NCBI GenBank assembly: GCA_025267735.1 | Contig: CM046297.1 | Span: forward strand, 10,352,515 to 10,416,514 | Reading direction: 5' to 3' | Source of the DNA: Mactra quadrangularis | Taxonomy: Eukaryota > Mollusca > Bivalvia > Venerida > Mactridae | DNA length: 64,000 nucleotides | Shown here: piece after piece, positions 1-10,439 of the stretch | Layout of the letters: every line of letters starts with the position of its first letter | How positions within the stretch are numbered: position 1 is the stretch's first letter | Notes under the pieces: generated by a model | Database searches by the model: none | What the model was told of the DNA's origin: nothing | What the model saw: only the letters and a program-made list of their open reading frames with translations | Translations under genes and position numbers: made by a program

Positions 1-1434
1 ATAACTTAGTGAAATCAATCAGTTTCTTTAATAACATGATTTATTCTATAAGTAAATAAATTTCTACACTACTCAGTCTCTTTCTGCCAGTTTGTTCTTT
101 AGATACTGAGATAATAGCCTTTACCCGCCATTTTGACCACCATTTTGACCGCCATTTTGAATTTAAAAGTTTGTATAAGAATAACAAAATTTAACCAACT
201 CAATCTGTAAATGTTGAAATCACTATTGTCCTTCATTTTATGACCATAATGTGTAAAAATACATTTTGCATGTATAATTTAGCCTCTAGCAGCCATCTTG
301 GTCGCCATCTTGGATTCTGGAAGTTGCCCAAGGATGACAAAGTGGCATCAATCGGATTTGGAATCAGTAAGACCATGTCTACCAATAAATTGAATAACAT
401 TTTCTACATCATTTCGTGCAAGGTCATCCTTGGTGTTGGCCGGACTATTTTTAGTTTGCCGTGACAATCCCTTTGCTGCATTTAGCAGCAATTTTTTACT
501 TGTGTGTATGAGTTTTTGGCTACTATTATTTTCTCTGGGTGACTAATATTTGAATGTAAGTGACGGCCAAGTGTAAATAATTTTTAGCCCAATCATGTGT
601 TGCCAAGTTAAATATTTAATTTTAAAACCATCAGATAGGTTTAAATTTAATTTAATTATAATTTAATGTTATTTCATAAATTCTTTGTTTTTTAAGTTTT
701 TAAAAAATTATTATGTAAGATAAGATGAAATGTTAATAGACAGTGGCATTTGAGACCTTTTTAGATTTGGACAGAGCTGAAATATATGGATTTTGTGTCC
801 TTAGAACTAAACCTGTCTCTGGATAATGTGTAGGATGACTTACCTGTAAAAAATGGCTTAACTGAAATTGAAATTCTTCATCTAGCACCATACATTACAT
901 CTCACGGAGGAGGCAATGCCAAGTGATTATGCCATTGGAATGGTAATCATTGGATAGTCAGCTCCCTGTTGGTTCTAAATCCCATCCAAAACCGACCCTG
1001 TGTTTCCCTTAAGCAATAAACTTCATCCTACTAGCTTAGAACTGGAAGACTAGAAAACAGGCTTGAAACTGATTAATCTAAGTTGTTAGAGCTTGCTTCA
1101 CATTCTAGCTAAAACTATCATTGACTATGAGCTAATACATAACACTTTTATTATAAAAAATTTCTTTTTTTTTAAGATAAAGCATATTTATATACACTCT
1201 TGTTATTTTAAGAAAACTTTATGTCAACTTGCAAAAATAAGGAATATTTTTAGACAAAACGTAACTTTTTCCTTAGATATTTCCTTACCTAAGGATTAAC
1301 CTAGGTGCTTGTTAATACCAACTTAGATATTTCCCTTAGCTAAGATGAATTTTTTTCCTTAAGGAAAAATCCTTAGGAGCTTCGTGAATATTTATAATCT
1401 CTGTAGCCTACAATATCTTCATGCTCAATTACAG
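1..1434. other. Upstream stretch without a recognisable exon
   Basis: This probably lies in the intron upstream of the first visible VPS4-like exon, because that exon starts in mid-codon at a splice acceptor. I see no segment encoding the Walker A or Walker B motifs of VPS4 here. There are short GCCATTTTG-type repeats near 126-163 and GCCATCTTGG-type repeats near 291-316. A palindrome-rich CCTTAAGG/CCTTAGG patch lies near 1270-1375. No gene is supported. Confidence 0.5.
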
Positions 1435-1603
1435 GTGTATTTGTTGTGGGTGCAACAAGTGTTCCATGGGTGTTAGGTCCTGCGACAAGAAAATGTTTTG
1501 TGAAACGTATACATATACCATTACCTGACATGTCTGCACGTGTTAGATTGTTTCAACTAAGACTTGGTACCACGCAACACTCTCTTACAGAAGAGGACAT
1601 TAA
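1435..1603 (+). CDS. VPS4: VPS4-like exon a (end of AAA+ large domain, arginine-finger region)
   Basis: The acceptor TTACAG ends at 1434 and the donor GTGAGTG starts at 1604. The exon begins with two bases of a split codon and ends with two bases (AA), completed to Lys by the next exon. It encodes [13 protein letters not shown], then a block aligned to the VPS4 arginine fingers (ATRKCF), then KRIHIPLPD and a helix ending LTEEDIK. The altered finger block lies here. Confidence 0.9.
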
Positions 1604-4600
1604 GTGAGTGTTAATTCTCAGAATGGTCATAGATTCTTTGAAATGGGGAATGTGACAAAAACTACCTGCAGGAAAAAAATACAAAATTTTAAAATTTGTA
1701 TAAAATCAAAAGATTGTCTGCAGATGTCATATTTAGAATTTCATGGAAAATACTTTGTTCTTATAAATGAAGCATTTTCTCTATGTCCGCTTGTTAATAG
1801 TATCATTATTTGTTTTCGGCGCGATATGACCTTTCTGTGTTGGTGCGCCGTAAAACCCAAACAAACAAACTATGTCCGCTTGATTGAAGTTAAGCTTGGT
1901 CATGAAGCAGACGTGAACATGGCTTTTAATCAGATGATCAGTGACCAGGACCCAATTGATTCCAGTCTGAGGAAGATCATACCCTTGAAAATAATACAAT
2001 GATGTTGTTTTATAACCTAGGCATTGGGAGAGGTTATTGGGTATTTGAAACAGAATATTCATCAATTGTCGAGTAAGATTTATTCATTTCATTTTTTTTT
2101 GCTAGAAAATGATATTTTCACTGGAAGAATGTTCGATACGTGAAACAAAAACCTTAAAAACCACGTAAACACCATGTAACACCATTGGTGGCAAATCAAC
2201 ACTTACGGCATCATTTCACTTTGCCATGTACAAGTAATCATTACAGCTATAAATATACTAACTAGCAATACTTAATAATGTAAATGTCCAAAGGTTTCAA
2301 TCATATTCAACTATAAACTAGTTGTACATAGTTTGTACATGATATTTTATGTATACATTTGATGAGAAAATATCTATACCATGTAAGACTTAATGCAATC
2401 TGATTGAAATCTGATCTAAAATTTTCCTTTTGCCTGCTCTCTAATTTAGATCAGGCCTTTTCAAACGAGGGTCAAGTTCATGTGACCTTTTCTCATCATT
2501 ATATTAATGACGAAATTATTATGATACGTTTACATAGTCTACGTCACACAATTTAAAATGTGCCTTCCATTCGCAGACTGTGAATAATACCGCTTTTGAA
2601 TTAGCTTGCAAAACTTGGTCTAAAATAGAAATTACGAAATCAAAATGTTATACGGTTTGGTCTAGATGAAAGCTACACATTGATTAGTCGACATAAGACA
2701 TATCTCGACATGACCCTCCATTGAGATAGTAGAGATCCTGTACGACAATGCTGTACAGGATATCTGTTTACGGAGATTGGACTTAATGCATTGCTGATAT
2801 TGTTATTACAGGAGTGTGGAGCTTTTAAGTGTGTTCCCTTTGTTCACAGACAAGTGAAATAAAAAGATCAACTTGTCTAAAATCAAAATTGCACTTACCC
2901 AATAGTTCAATGCTCCAAAAGAAATACTGAAAGCTATGATGTTAATATATACCATAAATAATATTAAAAAGATGACAATAAATTAGTTTATAGTTGAATA
3001 TGATTGAGTATTGTGACTTCTCCGTTATTATGTATTGTTATGTTTGTATACTAACAGCTTAAACTAGTACAATCATGTACTTGGACAAGTCAGATAGAAA
3101 TGTTGACTTGTTCACAGACATTAATGCACGAGACTGACAAGTCAGGCATATGAATTGCACACCCATGTATTATGTTGTATGGTGTATGTTGTGTTACAGA
3201 GAACTAGGTCAGAAAACTGATGGTTTTACAGGAGCAGACATACATGTTGTTGTTGGAGATGGAATGATGCAGTATATAAGAAAAGTACAGAAAGCTACTC
3301 ATTTTAAGAAGGTGAGTAAACAATTTTGTTATATGAAATGGCTTTATCATGGGGGTTTTCCCATGTTTAGTTCATGTAGTGGACTCTAGCAAATCCTGAT
3401 TTCAGCCTGCTGTTGGTGTTAACATTAAGCAGTGTATAGTTCCTTTTTTCTCAACAGTCAAAACATGAATAATTTTTCGGTGAATGTTTTCATTAAATTA
3501 TCGTTGTGATACATCCATGGGTTTCCGAAAGTGTGTATTATGATCGAGAAAAGCTGCTTACGCCGTATGATATGTTATAATCAAGATAATTTAAATAACA
3601 ATTTGGCCACCAGTACAAAAACAATGCATTCAGTCACCATGAAATTATTCAAGCTTTGACAGTTGAGAAAATACGTAATTAAAGGGACATTAACTACTTC
3701 AATTTACTCCTTCCACATTAGGTTTTTAAGAAGCAGATGCTTGCTGTTTGTGCAACTGAAGTATAAGTAATCTGGTTTTATCTGGTTTTTATCTTGTGTT
3801 AAAATGTAAAACTATGACAAAGCCATATATTTTGTGAACTGTACATTATTGATTAACTGCGATCAGAAGTCACCTGCTGAAAGTGGTAAGCCTGGCGTAC
3901 CCTCACTGAAAATCGTTCAGTTATAAAGCAGTCACTTGGCAGTTGCTGTATGTTGCCAGTGGTTGCCTTTTTTATAATTTTTTTATCTTATATTATCTTA
4001 CAGGTTGAGGGTCCCTCTAAATCAGATCCTGTGGTAATGGTAGATGACCTATTGACCCCATGTTCCCCAGATGATGATGGAGCTATAGAAATGAACTGGA
4101 CACAACTTGATGTTGATAAATTGTATGAAGCTGTTGTAAGCATGGTATGTTTGTTCTAGATTGGAACAGTCTCATTAAAAAAAAGAGACAGTCTAAGCCC
4201 AAAATTTCTGGCTGCCTGTCCTAGGAAATAAAAGTTGCAAAGGTTTGACTTACTTTACATGCAATGTCAATTCGATTAAAACCTGTTGTAAAATTATTCG
4301 CTAGTGCATTCACTTATTTGGATCTGGCAACTTTACAATACGAGTCACTTGTAGTTGAACTTTGCTTTTAAAGTATTTATGACATAATCATTGTACTCAG
4401 TGAATTGTTAACATACTCTATGTAATGCAATTTGCAAAGAAGTGACCAATCATAGCCTGTGTTTAACATCACTGCAAATTAGCCGGCAAAACTTGGTCTA
4501 GAAATTAGAAATTATGTAATCATGATGCTATTGAATAGTGTTTTGTCTTAATGAAAGCAACAAATTGATTGCTCAACTCAAAAGATCATCTATGCCATTT

Positions 4601-5362
4601 AGGGAAACCCTATAACAGCTGCCTATAGAATATCTGTTAACATTGATTGTATGTTATGTATGATGCTAACATCACATTTTAAACAATATTTTAGGTAAAA
4701 TGGTAATGGTCAGTCAACATACACATTGTTCCTGAATAGGCCAAGATCAAAAGAAACAAGCATTTTTATTTATTTATTTTTTAACGTCGTATGCAACACA
4801 TAGGTCATATATAGGACGGCCTGCTCTTCCTACTATAGGTTTCCTTGACACTTTTCTATCACCAATACTAACTTACCCTACCATGAGGCCAACAACTCAT
4901 GTATAGGGTATGACCTGCTGCGACTGGGTTTGGAACCCGCGATCTCCGGATTCAAAGTCTGACATAAAAGCATTTAGATTAGTTCTTAGCACATATCATC
5001 ACCAGTGACTGCTTTTGTCCTGTCTTATTCAGAGATAGCGCTTAATTGGGTCAAGAAATATTTCATTAGAAAACATATGGGCAGTATTTTAAGTGATCTA
5101 TTGACCAGTTAGTCCAGGAACAAGGAAATCCTTGCTTTATTCATTAAAGTATGAAAGGTCCCTACTGGAAATCAAATGCCTGGTTGTGTAACGTATATGG
5201 TGTGAAAGATCTAGAAGTCTTAATTTAATGTCTAAAGTTTTGTTTCACTGTTGTTTTTTTCAGGCAGACATTTTGATGTCTTTATCTTCACAGAAACCAT
5301 CTATTACTAATGAGGACTTGAAAAGACTTGAAGATTTCACTAAGGACTATGTTCAAATGTAA
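1435..5362 (+). CDS. VPS4: VPS4-like AAA+ ATPase, 3' half (four coding exons, 5' end outside the window)
   Basis: VPS4 is the cytosolic AAA+ ATPase that disassembles ESCRT-III filaments in multivesicular body sorting, cytokinesis and membrane repair. Visible coding exons are 1435-1603, 3200-3311, 4004-4144 and 5264-5362, ending in TAA; together 521 nt, about 173 residues. GT/AG borders and splice phases agree at all three junctions. In order I see [18 protein letters not shown], the [20 protein letters not shown] helix region, GFTGADI, VRKVQ-like [21 protein letters not shown] with GAIEMNW (the VPS4-specific beta domain) and a C-terminal helix ending DFTKDYVQM. The N-terminal MIT domain and Walker motifs must lie upstream. 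Oddities: the usual Arg-Arg-Arg-Phe before the KRI strand reads Arg-Lys-Cys-Phe, and the usual VRD after SGADI reads VGD. It may be a diverged paralogue rather than the main VPS4. Identity is firm; activity is uncertain. Confidence 0.9.
1604..3199 (+). other. Intron of VPS4-like gene holding repeat relics
   Basis: There is a SINE-tail relic near 1808-1872 (GGCGCGATATGACC ... GCGCCGTAAAACCC followed by CAAA repeats). A copy of repeat family A spans 2393-2785. Perfect-looking inverted arms at 2297-2320 and 2984-3007 (sense core CAATCATATTCAACTATAAA) bracket that copy. Confidence 0.6.
2297..3007 (+). mobile_element. Candidate non-autonomous DNA element bracketed by 24-bp inverted arms (contains family A)
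   Basis: The left arm at 2297-2320 and the right arm at 2984-3007 are inverse complements over about 24 bp. The interior carries the family A sequence. Family A is also seen near 4470-4640, inverted at 8745-9035, and split at 14150-14275 plus 14925-15205. No coding potential is visible inside. The arms could be the true ends or a coincidental older pair, since I did not find them at the other family A copies. Confidence 0.45.
3200..3311 (+). CDS. VPS4: VPS4-like exon b (small domain)
   Basis: The acceptor is GTTACAG ending at 3199 and the donor is GTGAGT at 3312. It enters with one base completing a Lys codon and leaves in phase 0. It encodes [14 protein letters not shown], then VVVGDGMMQ where VPS4 proteins usually have an Arg in place of the Gly, then [12 protein letters not shown]. 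Confidence 0.9.
3312..4003 (+). other. Intron of VPS4-like gene, no distinct content
   Basis: This is AT-rich sequence between two phase-matched exons. I see no exon, repeat or RNA gene in it. Confidence 0.6.
4004..4144 (+). CDS. VPS4: VPS4-like exon c (beta domain)
   Basis: The acceptor is CTTACAG ending at 4003 and the donor is GTATGT at 4145. It is exactly 47 codons, phase 0 at both ends. It encodes [32 protein letters not shown] and [10 protein letters not shown]. The DDLLTPCSP...GAIEM signature is specific to the VPS4 beta domain, which binds the LIP5/VTA1 cofactor. Confidence 0.9.
4470..4640 (+). repeat. Dispersed repeat family A, decayed copy
   Basis: It shares the order CAAAACTTGGTCTA, a GAAATTA...AATCA...ATGCTAT segment, a TTGTCT...ATGAAAGC segment and TATCTGTTAAC...GATT with the copies at 2393-2785 and 14925-15205. 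Substitutions and small gaps are frequent. It lies in the last VPS4-like intron. Confidence 0.55.
4763..4960 (-). mobile_element. Degraded tRNA-derived SINE, minus strand
   Basis: Read on the minus strand, a B-box-like GCGGGTTCCAAACCC at the head leads into a body and a (AAAT)n-type tail at 4763-4782. The layout and several internal words (ACGTCGTATGCAACAC, CCATGAGGCC) match the intact SINE at 43798-44100. The A-box end is decayed. Confidence 0.6.
5264..5362 (+). CDS. VPS4: VPS4-like exon d (C-terminal helix and stop)
   Basis: A polypyrimidine-rich acceptor (TTTTTTTCAG) ends at 5263. The 33 codons including TAA encode [13 protein letters not shown], then [19 protein letters not shown]. This matches the VPS4 C-terminal helix (usually SDMLRSLSSTKPTV...KKFTEDFG) with several substitutions. 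Confidence 0.88.
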   Translation, partial: ADILMSLSSQKPSITNEDLKRLEDFTKDYVQM

Positions 5363-5715
5363 AATGTTTAGTAGCCAGAAGAGTAAGGTCTATCTATATT
5401 TAATCATACTGGTTTATATATTAAGAGACAAGAAAGATATCAGATTTTATCATCATTTCATAGAAAATCAATGATGAAATTCGAGGAACCTTATGAGTTG
5501 GTTCTCCTCGGGTTTTACAAGTGAAAGACAATGAACAAATATGCCTCATTGACTTCCGATGTCATATCATGTATTGTTAATGTGAAGATGTCTTTGACAT
5601 TTATTATTATATTGTAGATGTATATAATGTTCTGTGATGATGCATGCGATGATGTATGTTGAAATTTTTTTTATTTTGTTTATCTAATTCTTAAATAAAT
5701 ATGCCTTATGATACT
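5363..5715 (+). terminator. 3' untranslated region and polyadenylation signal of the VPS4-like gene
   Basis: After the TAA stop comes an AT-rich tail with no further exon. A canonical AATAAA at 5694-5699 is followed by a T/GT-rich stretch (TTATTGTTGTTTTTT) near 5716-5740, the expected downstream element. The transcript probably ends near 5715. Confidence 0.65.
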
Positions 5716-6740
5716 GATGTTATTGTTGTTTTTTATAAATTATTCAGACTTTAATTACATGAGTACTTTCAAAGGCACAAACATTATAAGATTACAGCAT
5801 TGAAGGAAAGCATTTGTCAGTCATTGACGGAAGTATGTGCCAAGTTACTGGTTAACTGCTTAAACCGGAGTTTTAGTCTTTCCAGGCACGAAAAGTAGGT
5901 TGACTGGTCACCATGATATGGCCTATACAATGTGTTTCTACGAGGTCCTACCAAAACAGATTCAATTTAGACAGATGGCTTGAAATAGTCACTTGACTAT
6001 AAAATGGTTTATCAAACATTGCCATCAATGTGTTATTAATATTTATCATTCAAACAATCTGATGTAGGTTAGGTTTCATTTCATCAGATGACACCATGAC
6101 AATATTTATATGAACCTTTCATTTATGTATTATAACATACTTATTGCTCTCTGATAATTAGGATGATTGTAAAAAACACTTCTATTTATACCCGGTTTAC
6201 ATTGTAGACATATAGACAGTGCAGAAATGTGCATTAAGTTAGATTGTAAAGCAGAAACCATGACATAGTTAAACCATTTAAGAAAAATATTGTCGGCAAG
6301 GAAGAATATACATCAGAACTAAACAGAACAGATGTTTTATTGAAGATTTGTACAACAAAGGCACATGATCTTACAAAACATAAAAGTGCAAATATAATAC
6401 AGATCAATGATATACACATATACAAATGAAACACAATGCATACACAAACATTTATATTTGACTTGACATCCAGAATTGTGTTGTAATATATACTAAAATG
6501 TTTATGACTCAAATTCGTTATATTTTTTTAACACAATTACTTATTAAAAATATTTTATTACACATTGTTATAAACAAGTATAATTTAGTCGTCAGCAATT
6601 TTGGATGAATACGATATTGATACAAATTCACTTCTATACAAATCTTATACATTTTTATGTAGTTAATTAATACAAATACTCATTAATATACAAATGTTAT
6701 TGTCAAGTTAAAAAACTCCACACCCTTTCCCGTTTTCATT
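5716..6740. other. Intergenic stretch, nothing recognised
   Basis: AT-rich intergenic sequence following the VPS4-like polyadenylation signal. No gene, structured repeat or RNA is supported. The short minus-strand reading frame at 6234-6512 has no recognisable domain. Confidence 0.5.
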
Positions 6741-6752
6741 CGTCATTTTTAT

Positions 6753-7740
6753 CCCCCGCCGATGGAATCGGGAGGGGGATATAGTTTTGGCGTTGTCCGT
6801 CCGTCCGTCCGTCCATCCGTCCGTCCGAATTTCGTTTCCTGAGTAGTTCTCTGCAACTACTGGCTGGAATTCAACGAAACTTTATGGGAATCTTCAATAC
6901 CAAGAGGAGATGCGCATATCGTTGCCTTGTTCCGGTCAGACACTTTAACTCAGAGTTATGGCCCTTGATTAGTTATGCAGTTTGCATATGAAGTAAAAAT
7001 CGTTTCCGCGCTACTTCTCTGCAACTACTGGCTGGAAAATTCAACGAAATATTATGGGAACCTTCAATACCAAGAGGAGATGCGCAAATCGTCAGCCTGT
7101 TCTAGTCAGACACTTTAACTCAGAGTTTTGGCCCTTGATTAGTTATGCAGTATGCATATGGAGTAAAAATCGTTTCCGCGCTACTTCTCTGCAACTACTG
7201 GCTGGAATTCAACGAAACTTTATGGGAATCTTCAATACCAAGAGGAGATGGGCATATCGTTGCCTTGTTCCGGTCAGACACTTTAACTCAGAGTTATGGC
7301 CCTTGATTAGTTATGCAGTATGCATATAGAGGAAAAATCGTTTCCGCGCTATTCTCTGCAACTAATGGCTGGAATTCAACGAAACTTTATGGGAATCAGC
7401 AATATCTAGAGGAGACGCGCATATCGTTGCCTTGTTTTGGTCAGACCTTTCAGCTTAGAGTTATTGCCCTTGATTAATTGTGCAGTGTTCATATAGAGAA
7501 ATATTGCTATTTCTTTGCAACAGCTGGATTGATTTCAACAAGATTTTATGGAAACCATCAATACAGAAAAGAAACTTGCATCTCATTGGCATGTCCTGAT
7601 AATTTTATTTAACATGGAGTTATGTATGGTCCCTGTTATGGTTTTATGGATTTTTATATTTATTAACAAAGCCTTATGTCTCCAGTTGTTGTGTTAGTAA
7701 AAACAAGTACTCGGTGGGGGATATAAATTCAACGAATTTG
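6753..7740 (+). mobile_element. (CCGT)n-type molluscan repeat with internal 168-bp tandem units
   Basis: It begins with a CCCCCGCCGATGG...GGGAGGGGGATATAG head, then a CCGT/CCAT microsatellite at 6797-6827. A unit starting CTCTGCAACTACTGGCTGG follows, occurring at about 6849, 7017, 7187 and 7354, a period of 167-170 bp. The fourth unit and the trailing part are increasingly diverged. It closes with GGTGGGGGATATAAATTC near 7710-7730, echoing the head. Reading frames inside it (for example 7054-7329) are by-products of the repeat. Confidence 0.7.
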
Positions 7741-7805
7741 CTTGTTAATTTTTAAGTTTACACTTAACATATTTTCCACCCATTAAACTCATTCATTCTT
7801 TTTGT

Positions 7806-8236
7806 ATATGAGCGCCGCAAAATTGTTCTTTATGTATATGAGCGCCACAAAATTTGTTCTTTATCTTTATGACGCCGGACATTCTACACTATTTCTATAT
7901 GAGCCCCGCAAAGTTTTGTTCTTTATCTTTATGAGTGCCGTACTTTCCACACTATATCTATATGAGCGCCGCACTTTTTGTACTATATCTATATGAGCGC
8001 CGCACTTTCCACACTATATCTATATGAGCGCCGTACTTTCCACACTATATCTATATGAGCGCCGCACTTTCCACACTATATCTATATGAGCGCCGTACTT
8101 TCCACACTATATCTATATGAGTGCCGCACTTTTTACACTATATTTATATGAGGGCCGCACTTTTTCACTATATCTATATGAGCGCCGCACTTTATACTCT
8201 ATTTCTATATTACTCTATTTCTAAATGAGCGCCGCA
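7806..8236 (+). repeat. 31-bp minisatellite
   Basis: The unit is ATGAGCGCCGCACTTTCCAC followed by ACTATATCTAT; for example ATGAG starts at 7993 and again at 8024. Copies at the left edge are diverged and irregular in spacing; those in the middle are nearly identical. About a dozen copies are visible. The reading frame at 7802-7996 is a by-product. Confidence 0.85.
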
Positions 8237-8421
8237 AAATAGTCGCCGCCTATTTTCAACATGGCTCCTGAAAGTGTGTTGATAGTTTCTTAAGACATAA
8301 GTGTCAATTTATATATACGGTTTTTATCTCATTTATGAATCTTCTGTTTTTAGAAGCTACTTTAAGTATTTAAGTAAACTCAGATGCAATGGAGGTTTTG
8401 AGTGGATAAAGTCACTGAACT

Positions 8422-8690
8422 AGGAGCAGTAGTCCAGTGGTACCTAGGACGGGCGATTTGGGATCAAGAAGTCCCGGGTTCGCATCCAACTTCCATTTAC
8501 ACGCGATTGCTTCACACGACCCAGGTGTAAATGGATAATTGCGATAGTAATATAATTCCGTTGCGCCAATTGTCGGCTGCACTAATAAGCGGAGTAAAAA
8601 GACTCGCAGGGAGATTGATAGATAGATACCTGTAGCCCAAGGGGTAATAGCTGTAAAGTCGATGAACATGCGTAAGCATGACTTTAAAAT
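8422..8690 (+). mobile_element. tRNA-derived SINE
   Basis: A tRNA-like head has an A-box-like TAGTCCAGTGG near 8430 and a B-box-like GGTTCGCATCC near 8478. A conserved-looking body follows (CGCCAATTGTCGGCTGCAC and GAGATTGATAGATAG), ending near an AAAATGCAATTACTTAC tail. The two internal promoter boxes suit RNA polymerase III transcription. No clean target duplication was found, so the ends are approximate. Confidence 0.6.
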
Positions 8691-8744
8691 GCAATTACTT
8701 ACTAACCATAAAGTGATTTAACAAATCGTATCAGAACGTACTCT

Positions 8745-9035
8745 AGCAGTGATTTCATAAATTTTGATTTCGTAATTTCTATTTTTAGACCAAGGTTTGC
8801 GAGCTAATTCAACAGCGGGATTATTCACAAACTGCGATTGGACGTCTCATTTCATATTGCGTGACGTAGACGGTGTAAACAAGTTACTTACCATAACAAT
8901 TTCGTCATCAATATTTTGATGAGAAAAGGTCAACTGAATGTGACCCTCGTTTGAAAACGAACAGATCTAAATTAGCAAGTAGGCGAGCGGAAAATTTTAT
9001 ATCGGGTTTTAATCAGATTACCATATTTTATCTGT
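8745..9035 (-). repeat. Dispersed repeat family A, inverted copy
   Basis: Read on the minus strand it runs AATCTGATTAAAACCCGAT, CGCTCGCCTACTTGCTAATT, GAGGGTCACATTCAG, then a CGTCACGCAATATGAAATGA segment. This is the same order as the + strand copies at 2393 and 14150/14925. It is the best preserved copy of the central part. Confidence 0.6.
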
Positions 9036-9146
9036 ATAAAACCTAGTCAACACGTATGTCATACTTTTCAAATTAGGTACAAATGTACTTATACGCATAC
9101 ATTGTAAAAACATCAAATATATCAATAATTATGCAACTATATGTGA

Positions 9147-9370
9147 AATCAAAGCACTGGAGTGCTGGAGGAACGATGTCCTGAACTTATTTTTTTTGGT
9201 TAAAGAATATATAATCATGTATATTACCTGTTAAATAATGTATTACTGTATGTATCAATTAACAGAATTTAATTAAAGGATAGCACTAGACTTCTCAAGT
9301 GGTTTGCTCATGGCAAGGTTTATCCTATTTTATCAAACAAAATAAACCAGTTAAAGAATTAATTTTCATC
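9147..9370 (+). repeat. Dispersed repeat family B
   Basis: It starts ATCAAAGCACTGGAGTGCTG GAGGAACGATGTCCTGAAC and continues to a CTCATGGCAAGGTTTATCCT segment near 9310. Other copies start at 21148, 36832, 40643 and 54807, with an inverted one ending near 42218. The head contains a small palindrome (GCACTGGAGTGC). No coding potential; it may be a MITE or SINE, and its class is unresolved. Confidence 0.6.
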
Positions 9371-9915
9371 AACACATTTTAGGGTCATGTACAGCAGCCA
9401 TCTCACCAAACCAAAGATTATTCTGGACTATTTTCTTTAACCACAAGGAGCTGACGACTTCTCATTTTTGGTAATCAATGGGTATTTTTTAACGAGATCG
9501 TTAATATTTTCGTTAATTTTTTAAAGATTTGGTGTTGAATGACAAGCTGATTTTTTTTCACAAAACATCGACTTCATACAATTCATTTAAGGTTTTCCCC
9601 AAAGTACTAAGCTCTTTTGCATCAAGCTACATTCCCATTTTTGTTCACGAAATTTAAGTCAAATTAACGTTTTGCACTTGCAATTTATTCACAGTTAAAA
9701 TTACTCTAAGAATCGTCTATTTCCTATAAATATTTGCTTAAAATTCCGTACAAAATTATACATATTCATAAGTCACGTCGGTAAATATTTATTTATTTCG
9801 AGTAATAATGAAATTAAACAAGTGTTTCGACGTTTAAAAGTTGAAACATACGCATGTTATTTGACTTCCGTAACTCAAGCCAACCCTGGCAGGGTTGTCT
9901 ACAGTTACGGAACTT

Positions 9916-9948
9916 CCGTAACTCTAGAACCTGGGTCTAGAGTTACGG
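9916..9948. repeat. Perfect 13-bp hairpin
   Basis: CCGTAACTCTAGA and TCTAGAGTTACGG pair perfectly across the 7-base loop ACCTGGG. It is followed at once by a second palindrome, GTTACGGTACCGTAAC. It is probably the core of a decayed fold-back element around 9880-9970. Confidence 0.6.
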
Positions 9949-10097
9949 TACCGTAACTCTAGCCACTGCCTTATTTGTAACGTTGACTTCATGTTTTAGA
10001 TATGCACATTACTATCGAATGATGTTATTATGCTACGCATATAACAGGCATTGTCACAAACATCGTAGGCCCTTTTTACTCCGACAAGTAATCATTG

Positions 10098-10140
10098 CAG
10101 TTGTCACGGGTTGAGTTGTCTACGGGTTGAGTGTCCCGTC
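10098..10140 (+). repeat. Fragment of GTTGAGTTGTC family C
   Basis: It contains CACGGGTTGAGTTGTCTACG followed by GGTTGAG, the repeated word of family C elements at 12041, 38814, 54527 and 56986. Only the inner repeats survive. Confidence 0.5.
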
Positions 10141-10189
10141 TCCATTGCAAAATTTGTATGTCCTGAGAGTAACCTCCCTTTTCCTGAAG

Positions 10190-10375
10190 AGTTTCAAGAA
10201 CGACAACACAAGCCAGCGTTGTATTACATTTAAATGAGATGTTAATGAGTTTCACGCTTGCACTACGCCTCTTTGTCTATGTTGAAAATTGTTGAAGCGT
10301 GAAAAGAGTAATCTTATACTTTCTTGTTACCATTGGAACGATGTTAAAACATCGTTCCAATAAAACGATTAACAT
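10190..10375 (+). repeat. Diverged relative of the 360-bp duplicated unit, with a 14-bp hairpin
   Basis: ACACAAGCCAGCG, GAGATGTTAATGAG, GAAAATTGTTGAAGCGTGAA and TATACTTTCTTGTTACCATT match the tandem units at 57841-58560 in order and spacing. Here the terminal hairpin is perfect: ATTGGAACGATGTT pairs with AACATCGTTCCAAT. Confidence 0.6.
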
Positions 10376-10439
10376 GATTATAGATGTAATGAAGCTTTAG
10401 ATCAAGACAAAACATTGATCCGTCAAGTGGGTGGGATAA

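Noticed and set aside
240..464. A 74-residue frame at the left edge
   Set aside because: No recognisable domain; it overlaps GCCATCTTGG-type repeats and does not connect in phase to the VPS4-like exon.
7054..7329. A 91-residue frame with an internal repeat
   Set aside because: It is produced by the 168-bp tandem units of the (CCGT)n element.
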